64,000 nucleotides of DNA. Origin: Marinobacterium alkalitolerans (GTDB lineage: Bacteria > Pseudomonadota > Gammaproteobacteria > Pseudomonadales > Balneatricaceae). The position numbers were made by a program, and so were the translations under genes. Position 1 is the first letter of the stretch; every line of letters starts with the position of its first letter. The notes under the pieces were generated by a model, which saw only the letters and a program-made list of their open reading frames with translations, had not been told where the DNA came from and did not search any database. Positions 55,339-64,000 of the stretch are shown here, one piece after another. Where the stretch lies: assembly GCF_017776525.1 (NCBI RefSeq), contig NZ_JACVEW010000005.1, forward strand, positions 62,001-126,000, written 5' to 3'.

Positions 55339-56568
55339 ATGACAGACACTTCAGGTGTGCGATCCGTACGCCACTTCTCCCGTATCGACCGTCTTCCCCC
55401 CTACGTTTTCAACATCACGGCTGAACTGAAAATGGCCGCGCGCCGACGGGGCGAGGACATTATCGACTTCAGCATGGGCAACCCGGACGGTGCCACGCCG
55501 CCACACATTGTCGAAAAGCTCTGCACCGTTGCGCAGCGCGGCGATACCCACGGCTATTCCACCTCACGTGGCATTCCACGCCTGCGTCGCGCCATCTCGC
55601 GCTGGTATGACGAGCGCTACCAGGTTGATATCGACCCGGAAGACGAAGCCATAGTGACCATCGGCTCCAAGGAAGGGCTGGCGCACCTGATGCTGGCCAC
55701 GCTGGACCATGGTGATACCGTGCTGGTACCCAACCCCAGTTACCCGATCCATATCTACGGAGCCGTGATTGCCGGTGCCCAGGTCCGCTCGGTGCCGCTG
55801 GTGCCGGGGGTGGACTTCTTTGTCGAGCTGGAACGCGCCATTCGCGAGTCCATTCCCAAGCCGAAGATGATCATTCTGGGGTTCCCCTCCAACCCCACGG
55901 CACAGTGTGTAGAGCTCGACTTCTTCGAGCGGGTTGTCGCCCTGGCCAAGCAGCATGACATCATCGTGGTGCACGATCTGGCCTATGCCGATATCGTCTA
56001 CGATGGCTGGACCGCGCCCTCCATCATGCAGGTTCCCGGTGCCAAGGATGTGGCGGTTGAGTTCTTTACTCTGTCCAAAAGCTACAACATGGCAGGCTGG
56101 CGCATCGGCTTCATGGTGGGCAACAAGGAGCTGGTGCACGCGCTGGCGCGCATCAAGAGCTATCATGACTACGGGACTTTTACGCCGCTCCAGGTGGCGG
56201 CAATAGCAGCACTGGAAGGTGATCAGCAGTGTGTGCGCGATATCGCTGAGCAGTACCGTCAACGCCGCAACGTGCTGGTAAAAGGGTTGCATGAAGCGGG
56301 CTGGATGGTTGATATCCCCAAGGCGTCCATGTACGTGTGGGCCAAAATTCCGGACGCCTATCGCGACATGGGGTCGCTGGAGTTTTCCAAGAAGCTGCTG
56401 GCCGATGCCAAGGTCTGTGTGTCGCCCGGTATCGGTTTTGGTGATTATGGCGATGATTACGTTCGCTTTGCCTTGATAGAAAACAAGGATCGAATACGTC
56501 AGGCCGTGCGGGGCATCAAGTCGATGTTCCGCCAGGATGGCCTGCTGGATGCCCCGGCACGGCGCTAA
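55339..56568 (+). CDS. alaC: Alanine transaminase
   Basis: A 409-residue class I/II PLP aminotransferase of the AlaC (YfdZ) type, which moves amino groups between glutamate and pyruvate. The start [35 protein letters not shown] is the AlaC form. The PLP Lys is in [15 protein letters not shown], the Asn in FPSNPTAQ, the Asp-Tyr in VHDLAYADI, and the carboxylate-binding Arg in [12 protein letters not shown] lies before the ATG. It is single-gene, with a terminator right after it. Confidence 0.93.
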   Translation: MTDTSGVRSVRHFSRIDRLPPYVFNITAELKMAARRRGEDIIDFSMGNPDGATPPHIVEKLCTVAQRGDTHGYSTSRGIPRLRRAISRWYDERYQVDIDPEDEAIVTIGSKEGLAHLMLATLDHGDTVLVPNPSYPIHIYGAVIAGAQVRSVPLVPGVDFFVELERAIRESIPKPKMIILGFPSNPTAQCVELDFFERVVALAKQHDIIVVHDLAYADIVYDGWTAPSIMQVPGAKDVAVEFFTLSKSYNMAGWRIGFMVGNKELVHALARIKSYHDYGTFTPLQVAAIAALEGDQQCVRDIAEQYRQRRNVLVKGLHEAGWMVDIPKASMYVWAKIPDAYRDMGSLEFSKKLLADAKVCVSPGIGFGDYGDDYVRFALIENKDRIRQAVRGIKSMFRQDGLLDAPARR

Positions 56569-56574
56569 GCCCTG

Positions 56575-56600
56575 AAAACCGCTGCCTGGCAGCGGTTTTT
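56575..56600 (+). terminator. Rho-independent terminator after alaC
   Basis: AAAACCGCTG at 56575-56584 pairs with CAGCGGTTTT at 56590-56599 over a 5-nt loop, with a final T run. It begins 7 bp after the alaC stop codon. Confidence 0.85.
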
Positions 56601-56633
56601 CATTTGTGCCAGCCGGGCATGAGGAGTGAAACC

Positions 56634-57236
56634 ATGTACAGATTGAGTGTGCTCCTGTGTGTGAGCCTTATGGCTCTGGCTGGCTGCAGCAACGAACGTC
56701 TGGACCGGCTGGAGACAGATGCCATCATCCTGGCCTTTGGGGACAGCCTGACCGCCGGGGTCGGCTCAGAAGAGGGGTATAGCTACCCTGAGGTGCTGGC
56801 TGATCTCACACAGCTCAACGTCATTTCGTCCGGTGTGCCCGGAGAGGTCAGTGAACAGGGAGCCCCAAGGCTGGCACAGGAACTGCGCAGGGTACGCCCT
56901 GATCTGCTGATACTGCTGCATGGCGGCAATGACATCCTGCGCAACCGTCCTCTGACAGAGCTCAAGGCCAACCTGGATGCCATGATCGGAATGGCTCAAT
57001 CCCGAGGGGCACAGGTCGTACTGATCGCGGTCCCCGAGAAAAAGCTGTTTTCGGATGCGGCCCCTTTCTACGAAGAACTGGCAGAGCAGCATGATCTGGT
57101 TCTGATTGATGAGTTGCTGGCGGAACTCTTGCGCGATCCGGCTATGAAATCGGATGCCGTTCACCTTAATGCGGCGGGTTACCGGGCTCTGGCAGAGGGT
57201 GTTCACGCGGTGCTCAGAGATGAAGGGGCGCTTTGA
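56634..57236 (+). CDS. GDSL-type esterase/lysophospholipase lipoprotein (TesA-like)
   Basis: A 200-residue SGNH hydrolase similar to TesA/arylesterases. A lipoprotein signal ends at the lipobox LAGC, Cys17, which is unlike E. coli TesA, a soluble periplasmic protein; it should be lipid-anchored. Block I is FGDSLTAG with the catalytic Ser, block II contains VISSGVPGE, block III is LHGGND and block V is SDAVHLNAAGY with the Asp-His pair. GAGGAG lies 7 nt before the ATG at 56634. The UDG-like gene starts within its stop codon. Confidence 0.88.
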   Translation: MYRLSVLLCVSLMALAGCSNERLDRLETDAIILAFGDSLTAGVGSEEGYSYPEVLADLTQLNVISSGVPGEVSEQGAPRLAQELRRVRPDLLILLHGGNDILRNRPLTELKANLDAMIGMAQSRGAQVVLIAVPEKKLFSDAAPFYEELAEQHDLVLIDELLAELLRDPAMKSDAVHLNAAGYRALAEGVHAVLRDEGAL

Positions 57237-57820
57237 TGGCGTTGATCCCGTTACTGGATGAAATTCGTCATTGCCGGTTGTGTGCCGAGCATTTGCCGCT
57301 TGGGCCGCGGCCCGTGCTGCAGGCTGATGCACGGGCGCGGTTATTGATTGTGGGACAGGCACCGGGGCTGAAAGTGCATGAGACCGGCATTCCCTTCAAT
57401 GACCCGAGTGGTGATCGCTTGCGGGAGTGGCTGGGCATGAGGCCTGAGGAGTTTTACGACCCGGCAAAAGCCGCCATCATTCCGATGGGGTTTTGTTACC
57501 CCGGGCGTGGACGCTCCGGGGATAATCCGCCTCGACCCGAGTGCGCGAGTGCCTGGCGTGAGCGCCTGTTGGCCGAGCTGCCGGATATCGAGCTGACCCT
57601 GCTGGTTGGCCGCTATGCGCAGGAGTGGCATCTGGGCAAGGCGCACACGCTGAGCGAGCGGGTCAAGGGATGGCCAGACTCCGGCGACAACCGCATACCC
57701 TTGCCCCATCCCAGTCCACGCAATAACCTCTGGTTAAAACGCAACCCCTGGTTTGAACAGGACGTGTTGCCGCGCCTGCAAGCACGTATTGATGCCTTGC
57801 GACAGGTTTATTGGATGTAA
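57236..57820 (+). CDS. Uracil-DNA glycosylase superfamily protein, Fe-S type
   Basis: A 194-residue UDG-superfamily protein. Motif A is GQAPGLKVHETGIPF and motif B is PHPSPRNN. Four cysteines, C13-x2-C16 near the N-terminus and a C-x15-C pair in the GFCYPGRGRSGDNPPRPEC-type segment, are placed as in the 4Fe-4S cluster of family 4 and 5 enzymes, which remove uracil from DNA. Sequence is divergent, so activity may be on another lesion. The ATG overlaps the preceding stop (TGATG). Confidence 0.8.
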   Translation: MALIPLLDEIRHCRLCAEHLPLGPRPVLQADARARLLIVGQAPGLKVHETGIPFNDPSGDRLREWLGMRPEEFYDPAKAAIIPMGFCYPGRGRSGDNPPRPECASAWRERLLAELPDIELTLLVGRYAQEWHLGKAHTLSERVKGWPDSGDNRIPLPHPSPRNNLWLKRNPWFEQDVLPRLQARIDALRQVYWM

Positions 57821-57892
57821 ATGCCGGTAGGGCTTTGAGTCTTGTCGACTGAACGCCTAAAATTGCCGCCCTGAATTTAGGGGAGTTACATT

Positions 57893-60754
57893 TTGTCACA
57901 AACGCCATTCGTACCCGGACAACGTTGGATCAGTAACAGTGAGGCCGAACTGGGCCTTGGAATCGTCGTAGAGTTTGCCAATCGGCGGGTGGAGATTCGT
58001 TTCCCGGCTGCCGAGGAAACCCGTACCTATGCCGCCGATAACGCCCCCTTGAGTCGGGTGGCCTACGAGCCGGGTGACCGGGTGTGTAACCTGCTGGGTG
58101 ACGAAATGGAAGTGGTTGAGCGGATCGAGCACAACCAGTGTTTCATCTATCGCGGTGTGGATGAGTCCGGTGAAGAGGTGATCTTGCCCGAGCTGGAACT
58201 GGACAGCGCGGTACACTTCAGCCGTCCTCAGGAACGCCTTTTTGCCGGGCAGCTTGACCGTAACAGCTTGTTCAAGCTGCGTGTCGCGGCACTGGAGCAT
58301 CAGCATCGGGTGCACGGCTCCGACGCCTATGGTCTGCTGGGCGCGCGCGTGCAGCTGTTGCCACACCAGTTCTATATTGCCAGTGAACTGAGCCAGCGCT
58401 CCGCGCCACGTGCCTTGCTGGCCGATGAGGTCGGCTTGGGCAAAACCATTGAGGCGGGGCTGGTGCTGCATCAGCGGCTGACCAGTGGCCGTGCCAGCCG
58501 CGTGCTCGTGGTGGTGCCGGATACACTGGTACACCAGTGGCTGGTCGAGATGCTGCGTCGCTTTAACCTGCGCTTCACGGTACTGGATGAGGCGCGCTGT
58601 ATTGATATTGAAGAGAGCGGCCACGAAAACCCGTTCGACAGCAGCCAGCTGGTGATCTGCCCGCTGTCACTGTTGACTCGCTCGGACCAGCGTCAGGCCC
58701 AGGCTGAGGCGGCCGGCTGGGATATTCTGGTGGTAGACGAGGCGCATCATCTGGGCTGGAGCGAAGAAGCCCCCAGCCATGCGTATCGTTGCATCGAGTC
58801 ACTGGCCGAGCATACCCCGGGCGTCCTGTTGCTGACCGCGACGCCGGAACAGCTGGGGCCGGAAGGCCATTTCGCCCGCCTGCGCCTGCTGGATCCGGCG
58901 CGCTATCCCGATCTGCAGCAGTTCCTCGAGGAAGAGCAGCGCTACATGCAGCTCAACCACCTGATCGAGCCGCTGCTTGAAGAGTCCGGGGTGGAGCGTC
59001 TTGCCGCTGATGCTCAACTGCAATCAGCCCTGCGGGACTATCTCGGCGACGATGCACTTGAGACCTGGCTTAGACTGCCGCAGGAGCAGCAGCCCGAAGC
59101 GCTGGATGAACTCATCCGTCGACTGGTCGACCTGCAGGGAACGGGGCGCGTGCTGTTCCGTAATACGCGCGACACCGTGGCCGGCTTCCCTGAACGCGTC
59201 CTGCAGCAGGAACCGCTCGAAATGCCGCCAGAGCTGGCACTGTTTGATGAAGAGCTGCCGCCGGAAGCCTGGCTGCACCCTGAGAAGATCATCGGGGACG
59301 ACTGGATTGAGGCAGACACCCGCGTGGAATGGCTGGTGGATTGGCTTAAGGAAAACCGCAGTGAAAAAGTGCTGGTGATCTGTGCGCATGCGGCGACCGC
59401 AGTAGCCCTGGAAGACCACCTGAACCTGCGGGAAGGCATTCGATCGGCGGTGTTCCATGAAGGCATGAGCCTGGTGAACCGTGACCGGGCGGCCGCTTAC
59501 TTTGCGGAAGAAGAGCTGGGTGCGCAGGTACTGGTCTGCTCCGAGATCGGCAGTGAAGGGCGCAACTTCCAGTTTGCCCATCATCTGGTGCTGTTTGATC
59601 TGCCACTGACTCCGGATCTGCTCGAGCAGCGTATTGGTCGACTGGACCGTATCGGACAGCGTGAGCAGGTCGTGATCCATGCGCCGGTATACGAGGGTGG
59701 CACCTCCGAAGTCTTGCTGCGCTGGTACGACGAGGGGCTGGATGCGTTCAGCCGTGTCTGTGCCGTGGGCGATACCCTGTACCGCAAGTTCGCACCGCGT
59801 CTGCTGGAGTGTCTGCGTCAGCCGGAAGAGGAAGCGCTGCTGGAGGCTCTGATTGCCGATACACGCCATGAACGTGAGAACCTGGAGCTGGACCTGTCCC
59901 GTGGCCGTGATCGCCTGCTGGAGATCAGCAGTTGCCACCCGGTCAAGGCTCATGCACTGCTGGAGCAGGTGACAGACACCGAAAGCAGCCAGCATTTGCA
60001 GGCCTTTGCCGAGAAACTGTTTGACCGTTTTGGCGTGGATATTCAACCGCATGGACCGGATGGGCTGGTGCTGCATCCGGGCGAACACATGCTGTGCCAG
60101 TTGCCGGGTCTGCCGGATGAAGGTGTGACACTGACGTTCAGCCGTGAACGGGCTCTGGCCCGTGAGGACATCCAGTTCATGAGCTGGGAACACCCGCTGC
60201 TGACCGGTGCCATGGAGTTGATCACTCAGGGGGAGCTGGGCAACTGTACGGTCTGTACTCTCAAGCTGCCGCCACTGCAAGCCGGTACTCTGCTGCTGGA
60301 ACTGGTGTATGAACTCAATTGCGCAGCACCGCGATACCTGCAGCTGGAGCGTTACATTCCGGCGGCCAGTGTGCGCCAGTTGCTCGACCCTGAAGGACGT
60401 GACCTGTCCGGTGCGCTGGGCCACGAACCGCTGAACAAGCTGCTGCAGACAGTCAGCCGCGCAACGGGCCAGAAGATGGTACGTCTGGCGCGGGAACAGA
60501 TTGTCGAGCAGTTGAAGGCGGGCCAGGCAGCCGCGGATGGCACGCTTGCCAAACTGCGTGACGAGGCAGTGGCGCAACTGGAGAGTGAGCGCGGGCGCGA
60601 ATATGAACGCCTTGAATCTCTGGCGGCCCGTAATCCGCTGGTCAAGCCTGAGGAGCTGGAGACTTTCCGCACTGAAACCAGGGCGATGCGTGATGCTCTC
60701 ATGGGGGCGGAGCTGAGGCTGGATGCGATTCGTGTGATTCTGGTACGTGAATAA
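57893..60754 (+). CDS. rapA: RNA polymerase-associated ATPase RapA
   Basis: A 953-residue Swi2/Snf2 ATPase that binds RNA polymerase and helps it recycle. N-terminal tudor-like domains (PFVPGQRWISNSEAELGLG) come first. Walker A is DEVGLGKTIEAG near residue 180, the DEAH box is VVDEAHHLGW near 283, the second RecA domain has LLTATPEQLGPEGHFARLRLL and SEIGSEGRNFQFA, and QRIGRLDRIGQ is motif VI. The E. coli protein has 968 residues. The start is TTG with GGGGAG 7 nt upstream. Confidence 0.95.
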   Translation: MSQTPFVPGQRWISNSEAELGLGIVVEFANRRVEIRFPAAEETRTYAADNAPLSRVAYEPGDRVCNLLGDEMEVVERIEHNQCFIYRGVDESGEEVILPELELDSAVHFSRPQERLFAGQLDRNSLFKLRVAALEHQHRVHGSDAYGLLGARVQLLPHQFYIASELSQRSAPRALLADEVGLGKTIEAGLVLHQRLTSGRASRVLVVVPDTLVHQWLVEMLRRFNLRFTVLDEARCIDIEESGHENPFDSSQLVICPLSLLTRSDQRQAQAEAAGWDILVVDEAHHLGWSEEAPSHAYRCIESLAEHTPGVLLLTATPEQLGPEGHFARLRLLDPARYPDLQQFLEEEQRYMQLNHLIEPLLEESGVERLAADAQLQSALRDYLGDDALETWLRLPQEQQPEALDELIRRLVDLQGTGRVLFRNTRDTVAGFPERVLQQEPLEMPPELALFDEELPPEAWLHPEKIIGDDWIEADTRVEWLVDWLKENRSEKVLVICAHAATAVALEDHLNLREGIRSAVFHEGMSLVNRDRAAAYFAEEELGAQVLVCSEIGSEGRNFQFAHHLVLFDLPLTPDLLEQRIGRLDRIGQREQVVIHAPVYEGGTSEVLLRWYDEGLDAFSRVCAVGDTLYRKFAPRLLECLRQPEEEALLEALIADTRHERENLELDLSRGRDRLLEISSCHPVKAHALLEQVTDTESSQHLQAFAEKLFDRFGVDIQPHGPDGLVLHPGEHMLCQLPGLPDEGVTLTFSRERALAREDIQFMSWEHPLLTGAMELITQGELGNCTVCTLKLPPLQAGTLLLELVYELNCAAPRYLQLERYIPAASVRQLLDPEGRDLSGALGHEPLNKLLQTVSRATGQKMVRLAREQIVEQLKAGQAAADGTLAKLRDEAVAQLESERGREYERLESLAARNPLVKPEELETFRTETRAMRDALMGAELRLDAIRVILVRE

Positions 60755-60819
60755 TTTGAGATGACATCTGACGCAAGCCGGGTTAACGTGATTGTACAAC
60801 CATTAAACAGGAGCCTGTG

Positions 60820-61017
60820 ATGGATGTTGCTTCACTGAGCACCAGCATGAGTCAGTACCAGACTCAGGTTGACCACGCGACCAAGGTCAGCAGTATGGTC
60901 AAGGATCAGATTGAGAAAACCGGCGAAATGGCACTGCAGCTGATCGATAGCGCAGCCCCGGTTTCGGCGCCTGATCCGTCCAGCCCCTTGGGCCAGACCA
61001 TCGATATACGGGTCTAA
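60820..61017 (+). CDS. YjfB-like small putative motility protein
   Basis: A 65-residue protein resembling the YjfB family: it begins MDVASLSTSMSQYQTQVD, like the family's MDIAALSMALSQ start, and is predicted to be a helical hairpin with a Pro/Ser-rich tail. YjfB has been labelled a putative motility protein on regulon evidence in Bacillus; its function is unknown. CAGGAG lies 6 nt before the ATG at 60820. No flagellar gene is in the window. It is followed by a strong terminator. Confidence 0.7.
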   Translation: MDVASLSTSMSQYQTQVDHATKVSSMVKDQIEKTGEMALQLIDSAAPVSAPDPSSPLGQTIDIRV

Positions 61018-61043
61018 CCAGAACCTGAGTACACGCAAGATTC

Positions 61044-61080
61044 AAAAAAGGCCGAACAGGATGACTGTTCGGCCTTTTTT
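61044..61080. terminator. Bidirectional rho-independent terminator
   Basis: AAAAAAGGCCGAACAG at 61044-61059 pairs perfectly with CTGTTCGGCCTTTTTT at 61065-61080 over a 5-nt loop, giving a T run on both strands. It serves the YjfB-like gene on the plus strand and the lysine-rich peptide gene on the minus strand. Confidence 0.92.
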
Positions 61081-61103
61081 GTGTCACTGCGATGAGCTTG
61101 ATA

Positions 61104-61220
61104 TCAGGACTTTTTCAAAAGCTTCTTCAGTTTTTTCAGTTTGGACTCATGCTTGGCAATTTTGGCCTTGCGTGCCTTGATCTGCTTTTTCACGTCTTTG
61201 GTTTTTGTTTTTTTAGCCAC
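61104..61220 (-). CDS. Lysine-rich 38-residue peptide
   Basis: A short gene starting with GTG at 61220, with GGAGAG 4 nt upstream, and ending with TGA at 61104-61106, 24 bp before the bidirectional terminator. The peptide has 17 Lys and 1 Arg in 38 residues, is predicted to be one long helix, and has a regular Lys-Leu/Ile pattern in its second half (SKLKKLKKLLKKS). No membrane segment or Cys. It could bind nucleic acid or be ribosome-associated. It follows the ribbon-helix-helix gene by 35 bp and is probably in the same operon. Confidence 0.65.
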   Translation of the reverse strand: MAKKTKTKDVKKQIKARKAKIAKHESKLKKLKKLLKKS

Positions 61221-61255
61221 GGTTCTCTCCAATGGTCAGGGGCCCGAGCGGGCAG

Positions 61256-61423
61256 TTAATCACCTTTGTGATGTTCGACAAAGGTTCGAATAAAGCGCCT
61301 AATTTCACGTGCGGCGCTGGTATCCAGCTCGTCACAGAGTGCAACAAACTGATCACGATCTTCCTTGTTGATCCTGATCACAAGCTGACTGTTCTTGGCT
61401 TTCGCCTTTTTCTTGCCGCTCAC
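61256..61423 (-). CDS. Ribbon-helix-helix-like small protein
   Basis: A 55-residue basic protein. A Lys-rich tail (SGKKKAKAKN) is followed by a strand SQLVIRINKEDRDQF and two helices, the order and length of an Arc/CopG-type ribbon-helix-helix domain, which dimerises to bind DNA through the strand. The start is GTG at 61423 with GGGAG 7 nt upstream; the frame is open further up but without a ribosome site. The lysine-rich peptide gene follows. Possible roles: autorepressor, or antitoxin-like partner of the downstream peptide; neither is shown. Confidence 0.7.
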   Translation of the reverse strand: MSGKKKAKAKNSQLVIRINKEDRDQFVALCDELDTSAAREIRRFIRTFVEHHKGD

Positions 61424-61555
61424 CCCGGGGCTCCCACCAGTGAAGGAGGCTCCAGCATAATGCAAAACCCGAGTCGGGCAAATGTGTACTCTGCACCTGT
61501 GGCACTAATGTCTATACAAAACAAGCTAGCAGTCACCCGTGAAAAGGGCAAAGCC

Positions 61556-64000
61556 TCAGCCGCCCTCATGTGCCGGCTGTTGGCAGACCCGGTTGCGTCC
61601 GGTGCGCTTGGCTTCATACAGGGCCTGATCCGCGCGCCGGCAGAGGCTCTGATAGGTATCCCCCGGCTCCCAGCTGGCGACACCGATACTGGCCGTGCAA
61701 TAGCCCACTTCGGCAAAGCGGTGTTGCTGTATGGCATAGAGCAGAGTCTGGGCATGCGCCACGGCATCTCCCAGGCGGGTGTCCGGGCAGACCAGCATGA
61801 ACTCCTCGCCGCCCCAGCGCGCAATAATATCCTGCTCGCGACTGGTTCCCTTGAGTACCGCAGCAAAGTCGATCAATACCGCATCGCCCCGGTGGTGCCC
61901 AAAACGGTCGTTGATGCGCTTGAAGTAATCGATATCGATCAGCAGAAGACTGAAGCTGTAGGCCTCGACCTGTTCGGCGATCAAGAGCTGTTGTTCGAAC
62001 ACGCGCTCCAGATGCAAGCGGTTTTTCAGCCGCGTCAGCCGGTCGGTGGTGGACAGCTGCTCGAGCATGCGGTTTTTCATCTTCAGCTCTTCATGCGCTT
62101 CCACCAGCTGATTGCGGCTTTCCCGTATGCGAGCATTGAGTTTGGAGAGTTTCCGGTTCCAGATCAGAATCAGTGCGACCAGCAGGCTGGTGGCAACGGC
62201 AGCCTGGGTGATCAGGCGGTAGTCAGGCGGCTCAGCGAGCACAGGGGCCTGCAGCCACTGGTTGGAAACGGTTTCAAACTGCTCGGCGCTGATGGACTGA
62301 ATCGCCTTGTTCATGATCTGCAACAGCATGGCATCTTCCTGACGCGTCGCCAGCACGGCCGGATAATCCGGGACCAGTTCGCCGGATATCTTGATATCGG
62401 TCCGGTGACGGCTGACGATCATGCGGCTGATGGCCGGCAGGGTATCGATCAGGCCAAAGGCCTGCCCACTCGCGACGGCATCCATCGCATTGCTGGCATC
62501 CGGGTACAGTCTCAGGTTGAGCTCGGGGTGGTGGCGTTCAAGGAAAACCTGCACATGGCTGCCTTCCATCACGGCCAGTGTGCGGGTGTGCAGCTGAGAA
62601 AAATCATTGACGTAGATTTCATCGAGCCCGGTCGCGATGACGAGGGTGCTGTCCAGCAGCGGCTGACTCAGGCTGAGGTAGGGCAGCTCCAGCCCGGGCG
62701 GCGCACGCGAGATCAGGTCACAGCCGCCGTTGTTCAGGGTTTGCAGGGCCTCGCGGAAATGGTTGACCGGCACCAGGCGTACACTTATGCCTGCGTTATG
62801 GCGGATGATATCGAGCAGATCCGCAAAGGCGCCAAAGTGGTCGCCCTGATCGGTGGTCTGTTCGTAGGGCAGGCGGTTACGTGTGGTACAGACCCTGATG
62901 GCAGCACGGGACTCCAGCCATGCCAGTTCATTGCCGGTAAGGTGCAGGTACTGGCTGTTTTCCGCCCCGTTGCCGGTCCATTTGAACTGCAGTTGGCGTT
63001 TTTCCTGCTCGCTCAGGCTATCCATCGCTTTCTGCAGAATCTGTCTCAGCAGGGGCTTGTTCTGATTAACGGCAAGGCGCAGCGAGAGGGGCTCCGAAGC
63101 GATAAGCTGATGCGGGTTGGCCCCGGTGACACCGGGCACGGCATATTTCTGCAGCAGGTGTTCGGCCACGCTCATGATTTCGATCGTAGCGTCCGCCTCC
63201 CCGGTACTGACCATCATCAGTGACTCAAGGCTGTCACGTGCCGGCAGTACCGAGAACTTTTCATCGCTGCTGAGCTGATCGTAGGTGAAAAAGCCCTTGG
63301 GCAGTGCCAGCGTGCTGTTTTGAAGTTGCTCGAGCGAATCGATGGCCGGTGTACCCTGACGACGGTAGATCCCCTGAGCCAGGCGCAAGTAGGGGGCCGT
63401 AAACAGCATGTATTCAGCACGCTGGTCGCTGTAGACGATGTTGGTCATCACATCCAGTTGGCCGCTGCGCATCATTTGCAGGTAATCGTGCCAGCTGCGC
63501 TCCGACACGAAGCGCACTTTCAGCCCGGCTTTTTGCGCCAGCAGGCGCATGAAGTCGATCGAGTGCCCCTGTGGCTGATCATTTTCATAAAAGCTGTAGG
63601 GTTCAAAATTGCTTTCGTTGTGGACGCGGATAACCGGGTTGTTCTTGACAAACTCACGCTCTTCCATCGTGAGCTCGATGGTCGAGTGCTGGTCTGTCAT
63701 GCGACCGGTGGCCATGCTGATCCAGCGATCCTTCAACTGCTGCCACTCGGCCGGTGTGATACTGTCCAGGCCCTTCTGCAGCAGTGATTGAATGGCCGGT
63801 CGGTCCACTCGCACGCCAAAGCGCAGATCCTCGCGGCCCACGGTTTCCAGGGTAAACTCGCCGGCCAGTTTCACATTGGTGTAGGCGTTCTGGGTGACGT
63901 AGTAGTAGCCGGAGGTCAGGTTCTGGATGGCAGCGTCGATTTCACCAAAGGCGAGTGCATGGGTCAGCTGCTCATAGTCGTCATAGGTACTGATGCGAAT
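61556..64000 (-). CDS. GGDEF diguanylate cyclase with periplasmic solute-binding domains (5' end outside window)
   Basis: The visible 814 residues are open to the window edge, so the N-terminus is missing. The end of one SBP_bac_3-like domain is followed by two more (VIRVHNESNFEPYSFYEND..., then AAIRVCTTRNRLPYEQTTD...), as in BvgS-type sensors. A transmembrane helix (VATSLLVALILIW) and a coiled coil lead to a GGDEF domain with ARWGGEEF intact and an RxxD inhibitory site (REQD) five residues upstream. It should make c-di-GMP in response to an amino-acid-like periplasmic ligand. Confidence 0.88.
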   Translation of the reverse strand: MRISTYDDYEQLTHALAFGEIDAAIQNLTSGYYYVTQNAYTNVKLAGEFTLETVGREDLRFGVRVDRPAIQSLLQKGLDSITPAEWQQLKDRWISMATGRMTDQHSTIELTMEEREFVKNNPVIRVHNESNFEPYSFYENDQPQGHSIDFMRLLAQKAGLKVRFVSERSWHDYLQMMRSGQLDVMTNIVYSDQRAEYMLFTAPYLRLAQGIYRRQGTPAIDSLEQLQNSTLALPKGFFTYDQLSSDEKFSVLPARDSLESLMMVSTGEADATIEIMSVAEHLLQKYAVPGVTGANPHQLIASEPLSLRLAVNQNKPLLRQILQKAMDSLSEQEKRQLQFKWTGNGAENSQYLHLTGNELAWLESRAAIRVCTTRNRLPYEQTTDQGDHFGAFADLLDIIRHNAGISVRLVPVNHFREALQTLNNGGCDLISRAPPGLELPYLSLSQPLLDSTLVIATGLDEIYVNDFSQLHTRTLAVMEGSHVQVFLERHHPELNLRLYPDASNAMDAVASGQAFGLIDTLPAISRMIVSRHRTDIKISGELVPDYPAVLATRQEDAMLLQIMNKAIQSISAEQFETVSNQWLQAPVLAEPPDYRLITQAAVATSLLVALILIWNRKLSKLNARIRESRNQLVEAHEELKMKNRMLEQLSTTDRLTRLKNRLHLERVFEQQLLIAEQVEAYSFSLLLIDIDYFKRINDRFGHHRGDAVLIDFAAVLKGTSREQDIIARWGGEEFMLVCPDTRLGDAVAHAQTLLYAIQQHRFAEVGYCTASIGVASWEPGDTYQSLCRRADQALYEAKRTGRNRVCQQPAHEGG

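Noticed and set aside
59024-60799. Minus-strand open frame of 591 codons within rapA
   Set aside because: Gln/His-rich composition with no domain; rapA on the other strand is certain.
61232-63223. Long plus-strand open frame of 663 codons
   Set aside because: It runs antisense to the solute-binding/GGDEF gene and the RHH gene, has no recognisable domain and no ribosome site. High GC makes such antisense frames common.

Overview
The window is about 59-60% GC, densely coded, and reads as chromosome of a heterotrophic gammaproteobacterium. Evidence for that: an hda gene divergent from a purM-purN-DUF3108-yfcL block, plus rapA, tcdA, trhO, trmH and sbcDC in typical gammaproteobacterial form. The load of TRAP, ABC, AGCS and SLC5-type transporters and c-di-GMP proteins suggests a marine, Oceanospirillaceae/Marinobacterium-like lineage (inference). 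I see no tRNA, rRNA, IS element, prophage or CRISPR array. No gene-free stretch exceeds 300 bp; the longest are 13978-14210, 35478-35706 and 55076-55338.

Layout. 1-7.5 kb: end of a lytic transglycosylase gene, an ADP-ribosylglycohydrolase, a YjbQ protein, the SbcCD nuclease and a DUF294 nucleotidyltransferase-like protein. 7.5-13.1 kb: a Fur-box-preceded bfd gene facing a tight minus-strand operon of a stand-alone receiver, a membrane-anchored PAS/degenerate-kinase/DEDDh-exonuclease fusion, a CbrX-like small membrane protein and an SLC5-symporter histidine kinase. 13.2-23.5 kb: a methyltransferase-like gene, then a peptide-use locus (Dpp-type ABC importer, M14 carboxypeptidase, LysR regulator, PepQ). 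23.6-30.5 kb: an EAL phosphodiesterase, yfcL/DUF3108/purN/purM, hda, a CxxC mini-protein, tcdA, trhO. 30.5-35.5 kb: an XRE regulator divergent from an AGCS symporter, followed by aspA-ansA. 35.5-37.4 kb: a probable small RNA, a monofunctional prephenate dehydratase and trmH. 37.4-45.5 kb: a DctB/DctD-like two-component pair, a sigma-54 promoter with upstream repeats, a TAXI-type TRAP transporter and L-2-hydroxyglutarate oxidase. 45.6-49.3 kb: a large PAS/GAF/GGDEF/EAL protein. 49.3-55.1 kb (minus): 2-hydroxyacid dehydrogenase, MaoC protein and an RND efflux pair. 55.3-64 kb: alaC, a GDSL lipoprotein, a UDG-like protein, rapA, a YjfB-like peptide, a minus-strand lysine-rich peptide with a ribbon-helix-helix protein, and the 3' part of a solute-binding-domain GGDEF gene.

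How the genes work together. Several modules join uptake to catabolism and a local regulator: peptides (Dpp + M14 + PepQ + LysR), asparagine/aspartate (AGCS + AspA + AnsA + XRE regulator with clustered operator half-sites), and a probable C5 hydroxy-/keto-dicarboxylate (TAXI-TRAP + LhgO, under DctBD and sigma-54). Both binding-protein genes are followed by a hairpin terminator before the permease gene, which would give excess binding protein. The most unusual systems are the symporter-kinase/exonuclease operon at 7.8-13.1 kb, the candidate small RNA at about 35.5 kb, the clamp-binding-like motif at the N-terminus of SbcD, and the ribbon-helix-helix/lysine-rich pair at 61.1-61.4 kb.
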